Of a stretch of 64,000 nucleotides of DNA, positions 53,387 to 64,000 are shown piece after piece. The notes beneath the pieces were generated by a model. It was not told the origin of the DNA and did no database searches. It saw nothing but the letters and a program-made list of their open reading frames with translations. The position numbers were made by a program, and so were the translations under genes. The DNA comes from Adiantum capillus-veneris (lineage: Eukaryota > Streptophyta > Polypodiopsida > Polypodiales > Pteridaceae). The stretch covers positions 7,594,501 through 7,658,500 of the forward strand of contig CM043967.1 in assembly GCA_014529385.2 (NCBI GenBank), given 5' to 3'. Within the stretch, counting starts at the first letter, position 1. Every line of letters begins with the position of its first letter.

Positions 53387-53416
<30 letters not shown>
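53387..53416. repeat. Poly-G tract (30 G)
   Basis: Thirty consecutive G on the plus strand just upstream of the gag-protease remnant. Such runs are rare and often miscalled, so the length is uncertain. Confidence 0.85.
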
Positions 53417-53417
<1 letters not shown>

Positions 53418-53610
53418 ATGCAGCCCGCAGGGCAGTGCGCAAGCAGGGCTCAGGGTTTGAATTTGACCGTTTCCGTTGATGCGTGCTATGGCGAGCTTCC
53501 TGTCCCCTGCCTGTGGAGTGTGTGTGTGTTGCCGTCTCTTGTGTGTTGTCCCCTACTATCTGTTGAGAGCTGTGGACTCCTCTTGCAACAAACCCTAAGT
53601 GTGAAGCGAA
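53417..53610. other. Unassigned spacer
   Basis: No gene or known repeat recognised. It contains a short TG run (53518-53530) and ends at the family-D LTR. Confidence 0.3.
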
Positions 53611-54802
53611 CTAAAACCGGCCTCAGGGGCGATAGGCGTTGGCTTTCACCCGAATTCTTTACTTTAAACACACTCAGAGAGAATGTGCAAAGGAAACCTG
53701 CGACGGGAAGTAACACTTCAATACACACAGCTCGGAAGCTAGAATGCCACAAGCAGACGCGGACAAACTGTAGGCCCCAAAATTGGCGCCCCTTTCCGTA
53801 TTTCTTTATACTTTGAGAAGGTAAATTACAAAGTAGAGTCCTGGGTTTCCTTTACCTGTATCCCGCTAGATACTACCAGTTTTGGCCAAATTTCGGCAGC
53901 ATAACAGCCCCAAAATTTGCGCGAAACCAATCCCCCTGCTAGAACTCACTTCCGCTGACGTATACCCTCTGATTCCTGCCGAAAAACAGTAAATTCAGCA
54001 TGCTGTATTTACTGGGTTTTTTCTCTGTTTTCAGCCCCAAACAGTCCCCTAACTGTCCTCTGCAATTGGGGCACTATTTCCAAAGGTTCTGGCGTCCGTA
54101 TGGCTGAAAAACAGTCAATTTACAGTGCATCCTCAGCGCTGAAAACGCATTTGTATGGTAAGGTTATGACCCTCACCGGTGCCTGCTTTGGAGTAGCAGT
54201 TAGCTACCCCTGTTCCTGCTCAAGGAGGCTCTTGCCTCAGCACAACAGCATGAAACCAGTTACCACACAGCTGTACATAAGTCAAATGAAGAGCCCTCTT
54301 GTGGGGCATCACATAACTGCACGTAGGGGAGAGAGAGAGAGAGCAGTGTGTAGCGTGCAGGGCATCACTCCTAGCACCACACTGTACATGAGAGGGAAAG
54401 AAAGCACTCCATAGCTCTTAACCTATGACAGGTTCTCAATGAAGCATCCCCCCCAGCGTAAATCGAGCGCCCCCTCTTTTGCGCTTGACCTGTAATGCAT
54501 CTGTGAACAAATAGATGCAAAAGGGGAAGATTTCCATGGCTGCCAAAACCTGCGTATCGCTGAAAATGCAGCAAAACAGCCTTGTAAACACACATCTGAT
54601 GCCTTTCAATGCCGAAAATGAGCTCCTTGGTTCTAGGTAAAGTTATGGGAAGCTAAAAAAAGGAGAGAAATGGCTGAAAATCAGAGTTATCAGCCTCCAA
54701 AACTACTCCAAAAAGACAGTTACGATTTCTGTTCTCCCAAACATGGTAAATTGGCCAAAAAGTGCCACTTGGCGCTTATGCATGCAATTTCTCCGCATTG
54801 GA
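53611..54802 (-). repeat. Family-D LTR, truncated
   Basis: Starts CTAAAACCGGCC (a mutated TGAAACCGG end) and follows the solo D LTR for about 1.2 kb until 54802, where family-F sequence begins. About 500 bases at the right end, including the TGACA terminus, are missing. Confidence 0.85.
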
Positions 54803-55157
54803 TGTAACAGACTTGGACACTCCAAGTCAAGAATCAATCACGACAACACCAAATAACCACTTCAAAACAGTTCACAATTCACAATAGATTTGCACTGGCT
54901 CGGCGGAGTTCCGTGCCTAGAGATATTGGCCCCAAAGACTAGTGCCCCTTTCGGTATTTCTTTATGTATTAATTAGTGTTCAAAGTACAAGAGTGGATCT
55001 GGTCTCACTCTCAAATTCTCCATCCAGATGCTCTGCAGAGTAGGAGCCCAATCCACATATTTATTGTTTACAAGGGATGCCAAAAGCAGAGCCCCAAAAG
55101 CTTCAGATCAAAAGCCTAAAAATAAAAGCTCTCTTGAGTTTTAAAAATAAAGAAAAA

Positions 55158-55160
<3 letters not shown>

Positions 55161-55207
<47 letters not shown>
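55161..55207. repeat. (CT)23 microsatellite
   Basis: Uninterrupted CT run inside the family-F LTR. Confidence 0.96.
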
Positions 55208-55209
<2 letters not shown>

Positions 55210-55328
55210 CAATTGCGTTGAGCAAAAGGTTGTTTTTCCCGGCGCAAATCTTGTCGTAATTTTCGGGACTGCCGTACGATGTCACGTCAGCCTTTTTGTG
55301 CATTTTCGGGTTCAACCCCTGCTGCCTT

Positions 55329-55352
55329 TTAGGGTTAGGGTTAGGGTTAGGG
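55329..55352. repeat. Four TTAGGG units
   Basis: Four perfect TTAGGG units, followed by further AGGGTT words to about 55440. This is not the usual plant TTTAGGG. It lies inside an LTR, so it is not a chromosome end. Confidence 0.85.
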
Positions 55353-55492
55353 CTAGGTCCGGGTGGAATTTAGGGTTAGGGTTTTTGGCAAGTTTTAGGG
55401 TTTGCAGGTTTTAGGATTAGGGTTTTCAAAATTAGGGTTTTCAGTCGTAGTCAAGGTTTCCTCTTGGGCAGGCTCGTCATCACTTTGTGACA

Positions 55493-56013
55493 TACCCCCC
55501 TCTTGAAAGCATTGTAATCGCCCTCGATTATGCCTGCAAAACAGACAGAGGCCATAAACTGTTTTAGCAGACACTGACTGTTAGTACCTACGTACTAGGA
55601 ACACACATCTAGCACATGTACCAATCGTCAGTCACATCACAGGACATCGCAGGACATCACTAGATATCACAGGACATCACATGACATTCAACATTCATTC
55701 GGATCCTAGACCATGATTTATCGGCAATGTAGCTAGCAATCGCATCTAGATCCAATGGGGACCTCATCGATGTCCGATTGACTAACCCCTATTGCAACCA
55801 TGTCTATTCGAGATCAATCAGACCAAAATGATGCAGTCATTTCATCTATCATTTCCTGCACTTAAAAGAAGTCGAGAACAAATCAGTATCATAACGAGGA
55901 ATTCCATTTCATAAAGTCATACAGTAGAATACTGTCAGCTCTGTGTCTCTACCCAAAACAACCGAGACTCACTTCTTGAGGAAAAAGTGATTGATATCCC
56001 GGCAATGGAATCT
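55493..56013 (-). other. Short internal region between family-F and family-D LTRs
   Basis: It holds a PPT (55493-55504) on one side and a PBS-like stretch (55993-56013, minus strand GATTCCATTGCCGGGATATC) on the other, but no gag or pol. Repeats of ACATCACAGG type stand at 55636-55690. This is the internal part of a deletion derivative or non-autonomous element with unlike LTRs. Confidence 0.6.
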
Positions 56014-57672
56014 TGAAACCGGCCCATGGGGCGGTAGGCTTTGGCTTTCACCCAAAATTCTTTACTTTAGACACACACAGAGAGAACGTGCCCAGGAAAC
56101 CTGCGACGGGAATTAACACTTCAATATACACACTGCTCGGAAGCTAGAATGCCTCGAGTAGACGCCGACAACCTGTAGGCCCCAGAATTGGCGCCCCTTT
56201 CGGTATTTCTTTATACTTTGAGAGGGTAAATTGCAAAGTAGAGTCCTGGGAATCCTTTACTTGTATCCCGCTAGATGCTCTACCAGTTTTGGCCAAAATT
56301 TGGTAGCATAACAGCCCCAAAACTTGCGCAAAACCAATTCCCCTGCTAGAACTCACTTCCACTGATGCATACCCTCTGATTTTTGCCCAAAAACAGTAAA
56401 TTCAGCACACTGTATTTACTGGTTTTTGCCCTGTTTTCAGCCCCAAACAGTCCTCTGCTAGTGGGGCACTATTCCCAAAGGTTCTGGCGTCCGTATGGCT
56501 GAAAAACAGTCAATTCACAGCGCATCCAGCGCTGAAAACGCATTTGTATGGTGAGTTTATGACCCTCACCGGTGCCTGCTTTGGAGTAGCAGTTAGCTAC
56601 CCCTGTTCCTGCTCAAGGAGGCTCTTGTCTCAGCACAAAAGCATGAACCCACACAGCTGTTCATCAATCAAATGAAGAGCCCTCTTGTGGGGCATCACAT
56701 AACTGCACGTAGGGGGGAGAGAGAGCAGTGTGTGCAGGGCATCACTTCTAGCACCACAGTGTACATGAGAGGGAAAGAAAGCACTCCGTAGCTCTTAACT
56801 TGTGAGACAGGTTCTCAATGAAGCATCCCCCCAGCATAAATCGAGCGCCCCCTCTTCTGCGCTTGACCTATAATGCATCTTGAACAAATAGATGCAAAAG
56901 GGGAAGATTTCCATGGCTGCCAAAACCTGCGTATTGCTGAAAACGCAGCAAAACAGCCTTGTAAACACGCATCTGATGCCTTCCAACGTTGAAAATGAGC
57001 TCCTTGGTCCTAGGTAAAGTCATGGGAAGGTCAAAAATGGAGAGAAATGGCTGAAAATCAGAGTTATCAGCCTCTAAAACTGCTCCAAAATGACAGTTAT
57101 GAGTTCTTTTCTCCCACTTGGCACTCATGCATGTAGTTTCCCAGCATTGGACTTCCTGCTTAAAAATCTCTCAAATGGTGCATCAGTTGACTTTGCCGCA
57201 AAGTAATAAAATGTTTCCCTTGTCATTCTGAAGCTAATGACGCGAATAGATTTCATGGCCCAAAATAGCAATTCCCTAATTTTTAAGAGATGTTTCCGTT
57301 GGGCTCCCACTGGTCATCGAACCATCTATCCTCATTGGACTGCATCCAAAAGTGTAATGTGGCCCAACTGTCAGATACTTTCTGTCGATGATCCCACCTT
57401 GACTTAAGCCTTTATTGAGTTCACTTTCTAGTATCCACCAACTTGCTAAGTGCGACGGGGGTACCTACATGATCTTGAACTGAGCCTAGACATCCTTTTA
57501 CTTTACGAGTTCCAGTGCCAACCAACTTCCCGTCTGCATGTGAAACTACTGTTCACATTGCCCTACAATGTTCGACCATTTGCAACTTCAAAAAGAGGGT
57601 CTCAAAAATTAAACAAAAATCATTGGAAAGAAACCAACAACTAAGGTTAGCAGTTGCCACGTCCTCGTGACA
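56014..57672 (-). repeat. Family-D 5' LTR (1659 bp)
   Basis: TGAAACCGG to CGTGACA on this strand, very like the solo D LTR at 32152-33859. The adjacent PBS-like sequence on its left makes it a 5' LTR in minus orientation. Right flank CGAAC has no partner that I can find. Confidence 0.9.
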
Positions 57673-58568
<896 letters not shown>

Positions 58569-59022
58569 TGTAAGGTGCAGCGGAAGTGAATGTTGAACTT
58601 TGCTCAAGATGAGTGCTCCGAATTGAGAGATAGAGAAAGAAGAATACGACACCAGAAAACTTGTCAAACCCTCATCCAAATGCCCCACTCTTTATGGCGA
58701 GAGCGGTCTACTATTGATTGCACAAATATCTACAATGGTCTGAATGCAATGGTCTTGCCGACGATGTCGACGACGATGATGACGGCGACGAGACGTTTGA
58801 AAGCTTAAAACGCTAAGGGCTGAAATCTGACTCTATGTCGGTGACAATGGCGATGACGACGATGCGAAACGAGAGGATATGCATCTACTCTAAGTGTCTG
58901 GACATGCACAGTTTGCGAACAGACTCACAAAAGTGCCAGATCACCTCCTAATCTAACTGAACTGAACCCATGTCATGAAGTAGCTTGTCCACGTACACAT
59001 AGGGTTAGATGTGCATGTGACA
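58569..59022 (-). repeat. Family-B 3' LTR with internal deletion (454 bp)
   Basis: Matches both ends of the LTR at 59634 but lacks about 700 bases of its middle (join near 58870) and about 130 bases near 58623. Confidence 0.82.
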
Positions 59023-59633
59023 TCCCCTCCTTTTCAAAGTGAGGTACTGGTACCGAATTGTGTGGCGTCGAGGGAGATTGCCAACAGTGTCTGGAATCTT
59101 GTGAAGGACTCTTCTCCTGCCCACTCTGATGTGTTGGTCATGCGATACTTGAACTTCATAAAGGTCTGCAATGCTTGCTTCTTTGGGCCACGTCGAAAGC
59201 GACACAGTCATCTGTGGCTTCTTCAATGCTTCAACTTCGTCTATAGTCATGCGTCTACCTTCTTCAAGAATCTCTGAGGATGAAAATTCGTGAAACCACT
59301 TCCAACACAAAAGCATGAACATACCCATTCCATGTAAAGTGACTGGAAAAATTCTAGTCTTCTGTAAAGACTGTGCATACAATGTAGATAAGCAAACCAA
59401 TGTAGACTAGAATGATAAACATGGTGATGATGATTTGACAAGCCCTTCTTTCTTGGGTTTCCTGTCACTCTTCAAAAACACGATTAGGAATCGACACGCC
59501 CAAGAGGACTTGGGTTACGCGCGACCGCAACAAGCAAAAAGAAAATATTAAAAATATAAGAAAAATAAATTTTGTGGTTGTTGTGGTTCTATCCTAGAGT
59601 GATACAGAACACTGCCAAAGCTCTGGATACCAA
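59023..59633 (-). other. Internal region of the short family-B element
   Basis: 611 bases with one open minus-strand frame (59400-59005, 131 codons) that I cannot match. Text such as R-R-R-V-L-H-K-I-P-D-T-V-G-N-L resembles decayed polyprotein sequence. There is no gag, RT or integrase motif, so the element is non-autonomous or a deletion product. Confidence 0.55.
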
Positions 59634-60812
59634 TGTAAGGTGCAACGGAAGTGAATATTGAACGTTGCTCAAGATGAGTGCTCCAAACTGTGCTCAAGGT
59701 TCCTTTTTCTACCAAAAGGGAGAGCCTTCCGTTCCTTTAGTGAGAGTGTGCAATGGACACAAACAAAGTGGCGAACACTGTGAATGAAGGTGCTGAGACT
59801 TAGAGATAAAGAGAGAAGAATACGACACCAGAAAAGTTGTCAAACCCTCCTTCGAAGGCCCCACTCTCTATGGCGAGAGCGGTCTACTATTGATTGCACA
59901 AATCTCCACAATGGTCTGAATGCAATGGTCTTGCCGACGATGATGATGGCGACGAGATGGCTAAAAGCTGAAAACGCTAAGGGCTGAAATCTGCAAATCT
60001 TGTATCTGTTGAATTCCTGACTCTATGTCGGTGACGACGACGATGCGACGACGACGTGCTGAAAACGCAGATGCTGAAATTTGCGTTTTCCGGGCTGAAA
60101 CTGCAAACTTCGATGGATCTGATCGTGCGGCGAGTATCTGCTGCGGGAAGGTGAGATCTGTGAGGTTTAAGACTTCTATTGCGGTGTCGGACTGCTGAAA
60201 ACTGAAAACGCTGGTGCTTCTGGTGATTCGGTCGTGGTGAATCTGCAAAACGCTAGGGCTGAAATTTGTCCTGATGCAAAACCGCTAAGGATCTGGTGTG
60301 TCTGCTAATGCCGGGGCTGATCTGCTATGCAAAAACGCCAGGGGCTGATCTTGCTGAAAAACGCTATCTGTTTGATGCAGAAAACGCTAGGGGTCTTGTT
60401 GTAAAAATGCTAGGTGTCTTTGGGGTCTTGTTGAGAAGGTGCCTGTTGAACCTTGGTTCCTGCTGCCTCTTCTGCCAGAAAGTGCTAGCGCTAGCTTTAC
60501 TTACATACTTGCTTGCTAGATTTGCCCTACCTAGTTCCCTACAAAAGTCACCTAAAAATAATAAGTGAAAATTGGCTAAAATAGGGAAATTAGGTCTATG
60601 CACTGTAAAAATGCTCCTGATGGGTTCTGATGGAAATCTGATGGTCATGCTGTGTGCAACCAAAGGATATGCATCTACTCTAAGTGTCTGGACATGCACG
60701 GTCTGCAAACAGACTCACAAAAGTGCTGGAACACTTCCTAATCTAATTGAACTGAACCCATGTCATGAAGTAGCTTGTCCACGTACATATAGGGTTAGAT
60801 GTGCACGTGACA
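59634..60812 (-). repeat. Family-B 5' LTR (1179 bp)
   Basis: Complete ends TGTAAGGTGC and GTGCACGTGACA. It is diverged from the copies at 21046, 25146 and 37449, especially in the central AAAACGCTAG repeats. Confidence 0.85.
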
Positions 60813-63800
60813 TCATGACTCTAGCCAACGGTCCAAAGCCCTCTTTGAATAGACATTGAAAGCACCTTCGTATCTCATAGTATTCTGGACAATGACAAAT
60901 GTGATGTAACTCTGTCTCTGGCTCTATATGGCATAACTGGCATATCGTGGCTTCTGCTAGTACTCTCCTAAATCTCTGAGTCTCAATCTCTAGCTGATGC
61001 CATGATGTGCGCATCTAACCAATAGCACATCGTATCCCATAGGATAAATGAGTCTCCATATAGGCCGGTATGATCACATATCCATCATTTGTTAGTTGGA
61101 GGAGATGCTCTCCATGGAAAGCCATTTGCGTGCCCAACTCTTGTACTGGCTGTATCCATGTGCTTCAGGTATTTAGTTGAATCAAATTTTGACATATACG
61201 TCTAGTGATCTCTGTCCATGTGAGAGAAAGGGAAGGTGCATCCAAGGAGTATTGGAAAGGAGGCAGTCTATCCATGTTGAAGCCATGTGTCTGAAACTAT
61301 GATGTCATCTGCCCATACCAACATGCTATTTAGCCCGAATCATCCGAGAGATCATAGAGAATAGAGGCCTCTCCATTCATCTCCATCCATGAGTGCTACC
61401 AGATCTGCCTTGGTGGTCCACTGAGGGCCCCAAAATCTTAACCCCATAAAGCATAGCTGAAGCCATTAGAGTGTCAAAAAGCCACACCTTTGTTCGAGGT
61501 TCCTGAAACTGAACGTGCGAAACATCTTCTCCAATCCTCCCAAGGCTGCATAAGCTCTCATCAATCGAGTCTCTACTGCTCTCCTCAATGAAAACATCGG
61601 TCCACTGAAGACTATCCCAATATAGGTGTATGCATCTGTATACTCCACCATCTTCTGGCCATATGTAAAAGTGGGTGCTTACCTCATGACCCATTGTGGT
61701 GTGGTGTTAAAACACCATAACCTTGGTTTTCCCCAGGTTATAGACAATGGACTATCATGGGCAAATGTGGACAAAGCATCTAAAGGACGCTGCATCGCCT
61801 CCGGGGAGTCGGAATTCAACACAATATCATCAGCATGTAACAGTAGTGGGATCCATGTCCCTGCCAAGTGTGCTCCTCTATCACCATTCCTCTCAATGTA
61901 GTCAGCAACCTCATCCACATACATGCCAAATAGTGTAGGAGATAGCGGGCAACCCTCTTTCACCCCAATAGTGGAGTGAACCAAATGCCATGATCCCCTT
62001 GATCAACTCTTTGGGTACCCCCATCTCCTGCAGTTTGCGCATCAATCTAGCTCTGGGCACTGTCTCAAAGGCTTTGCGGAAGTCAACAAGCAACAATAGA
62101 GCCGTCTCCCACGTGATCTCCCCTCCTCAATAATGTTTTCGAGTGTCAGAATATCATCAAGAGTAGAGAAACCTCTCTTGAACCCGCTTGTCCTGCTGCT
62201 TGTACGCCCTCTCTTCTTGCCCATCCACTCAACTGCTGCTCAAGGATGGATGCGTACAAACGTGCCAATGTGTGTCCAATCATGATAGTGCGGTAGTTCT
62301 CAGGCTCCATAGGGTCCACTGACTTGAAGATAGGTACGATCGTGGACAAACTCCAAGTATCATGTAGGCCCTCGCACATGGCACGGTTGAACATCACTGC
62401 TAGGAGCCCTGCAAGCAAATCCCTAGCATGTATAAAGTATTAAAATGCTATGCTATCAAGCCATCATGATCATATGCTTTCCTAGTCATCATCTTGTCAA
62501 TGGCTTTCTTTACCATCTCGGCGGTAAAGAAAGCACGGGTGTGGGCATTGCTCTGGCAGATCTAGAAGAGGTGGCTGCCCCGAATCTGTTTAGAGGGATG
62601 ATGCATACTGACCCCATACCTCCGTAGAAGTGAGGACCGGTGGGAGGGAGTGCTCATGGAAGAGTCGCCATGCCTTGCCTGAATCGTGGCTCGAAAACAA
62701 CTGAGATAAATCCTGCTCTTGCCGAGTTAGAAACGCCCTCTTCTTCCGTCGTACCTAACGCCGAGTAGCAATCCGTGACTGCTTGTGAGTAATGACTCCT
62801 AGAAGTACCTTCCTCTGAAGTCGGCTTTGGTCTCTCTGCACTCCTCATCATACCAGCTATTTTGGGGCGTTCTCCCAGAATGTCGCCCCTGTCCAGGCTC
62901 AATGTGTGGGTATGCTTCTGCTACTGCATCTTGTAGTGTCTCTGTCAATATATAAGTGAGCTCCCCGAAGGTCTCCCTGGATCCTTTGTGCATAAGGGTC
63001 TGTAAATACCATCTATGTAGACAGAATCAGTCTCTTAAGTAAAAGTGTATTGGGTATGCGTAGGTGTTTGCGCCAATCGAGTTGTGCTTAACTGGAATGA
63101 GACGGTAAACGTGAGGAGAGCATGATCTATTGCTATCCCAATAGGCGTGGGCCCAACTATAAAGTCCTGAATAGAGGGTATATAATTGGGGAAAACAAGT
63201 GATGCCACTCGACGCTAGAAATCTCTGGAGGCCATTCAAGATGGCCAGTCCATGTGCAGTCCCCAAATTTGTCAGATACCCCCCATATCCAGTTGCTCTT
63301 CGTCCTGTGAACACCTGGCCAATCCTACATCGCTGACATCCAATTCTCTCAACATTTCCTCTAAGGTATCATAGAAAGATGTGTGAGACTGGCCTGTCCT
63401 GGCATTCAAGTCTCCCAAAAGAATGATATCTCCATTCCTAGATGTCCTCATCCAATATCATGTAGGGTGACTCCCCCTTGAGCGATGCATAATGAGATGT
63501 GCTGGAGGAAAATAGCATATTGCAATGTAGAGTGGCCTCCTTGTCTCCGCTTTCACTCTGACCCACATATATCTGGCCTGCTCATCCCTTCGAACAATAC
63601 GAGCGAGGGGTTGCAGCTCCTCTCTGAATAGGACTGCTACACCTCCTGACCCCCGTCCTCTATGCGTATATCTCACTTCCCGCCTACAGGTAGTCTCCCA
63701 ATGGTATCCCGTCACTTTAGGTAATGTGCCGCCAGCTTCATTGATACGTTACAATTCCATGTTGCCAATTTAAGGTTGGTTCCATAGGTCTCGTACCGTC

Positions 63801-64000
63801 ATGTGGTGCGTTTTTCCAACACCACAACTCTCCTTCCCCTGTAGAAAGCAATTTGCCCTTTCTCCCTCGCCGCCTTGATCTCAGGCATCAACTCTTGCAT
63901 GTGTGCTACTTGTGTTAGAGTGAGGTCATCACCCAAAAAGATCCTAGTTTGCTTGAGTATTGGTCTGTTCTTCAGGAACTCCTTCCTAGTGTATAGAAAC
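60813..64000 (-). pseudogene. LINE: endonuclease, reverse transcriptase and zinc knuckle, broken, runs off the window
   Basis: On the minus strand from the right edge: endonuclease text at 63715-63500 (G-S-G-G-V-A-V-L-F-R-E-E) and D-I-I-L-L-G-D-L-N-A near 63430-63400; RT N-terminal text at 62418-62230 (N-R-A-M-C-E-G-L, W-S-L-S-T-I-V-P-I-F-K, P-E-N-Y-R-T-I); D-F-R-K-A-F-E-T-V near 62085; G-C-P-L-S-P-T-L-F-G near 61955 and L-L-L-H-A-D-D-I-V-L near 61845, where Y of Y-A-D-D is His; thumb L-Y-G-V-K-I-L-G-P-S near 61450; C-x2-C...H-x3-H-x-C knuckle text at 60940-60890. At least five frame breaks. The 3' end is cut at 60812 by the family-B element. Confidence 0.85.

Larger units (their letters stand above)
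54803..55492 (-). repeat. Family-F LTR (690 bp)
   Basis: Begins TGTAACAGAC and ends CTTTGTGACA on this strand. On the minus strand the purine run AAGAGGGGGGTA (55493-55504) stands just before it, so it is a 3' LTR. It shares the CCTTTCGGTATTTCTTTAT block (54947-54966, last base differs) with families A, C and D. It also contains a CT microsatellite and telomere-like repeats. Confidence 0.75.
58569..60812 (-). mobile_element. Short family-B LTR element (2.2 kb)
   Basis: 5' LTR 59634-60812 and a shortened 3' LTR 58569-59022, both TGTAAGGTGC...GTGACA on this strand. Internal region 611 bp. On the minus strand the PBS TTGGTATCCAGAGC (59620-59633) is the initiator-Met site with one extra C, and the PPT GAAAAGGAGGGGA (59023-59035) precedes the 3' LTR. 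The element lies in a LINE (right flank continues LINE text). No clean target duplication: TCATG follows on the right, and TCATG occurs on the left but four bases away from the LTR. Confidence 0.8.

Noticed and set aside
55329-55352. Chromosome end or telomere
   Set aside because: Only four units, embedded in an LTR with unique sequence on both sides.

Overview
This window looks like nuclear DNA of a land plant with a large, repeat-rich genome. The evidence is one plastid-targeted EXECUTER-type gene with short spliceosomal introns, several Ty3/gypsy chromoviral LTR retrotransposons, degenerate LINEs and long GA/CT microsatellites. I cannot fix the species. The very long TE-filled stretch next to a gene with otherwise compact introns would suit a fern, gymnosperm or other large-genome plant, but that is a guess.

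Layout. 1-2346: upstream DNA with no recognised gene, ending in a probable promoter with two CACGTG cores. 2347-4830: seven exons of an EXECUTER (EX1/EX2) gene; the conserved C-terminal exons are not found. 4831-7200: AT-rich intron-like DNA with one diverged duplication. 7203-36640: nested retrotransposons. An old minus-strand gypsy remnant is cut by a plus-strand family-A element (element 1, 8259-16862). Next comes a minus-strand LTR (family E) split by a 16.5-kb family-C element (element 3, 18563-35052, target duplication GCCTC). Element 3 is itself invaded by a family-B LTR structure (TAAAC), a solo C LTR (ACAGG) and a solo D LTR (GCCAG), and a second family-A copy (element 2) lies inside the B structure. 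36641-37448: an unidentified block rich in stem-loops. 37449-47458: a solo family-B LTR (GGGGG) split by a complete family-A chromovirus (element 4, 38587-47285, CTGTG) with an uninterrupted 1687-codon gag-pol frame and two 1477-bp LTRs in which I see only two differences. 47459-49743: minus-strand family-C gag and 5' LTR. 49744-53416: LINE fragments on both strands and a gag-protease remnant of another retroelement. 53611-57672: family D and F LTRs. 58569-60812: a short family-B element. 60813-64000: minus-strand LINE pseudogene (endonuclease, reverse transcriptase, zinc-knuckle tail).

How it fits together. Apart from the EXECUTER gene the window is a transposon graveyard with one apparently young, coding-competent chromovirus. 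The duplications flanking each insertion give a relative chronology. Six of the seven nonsense codons in the two dead plus-strand family-A copies are CAG to TAG, which fits decay by deamination of methylated CHG cytosines. If the EXECUTER gene is intact, its next intron must cross this whole array and exceed 59 kb.
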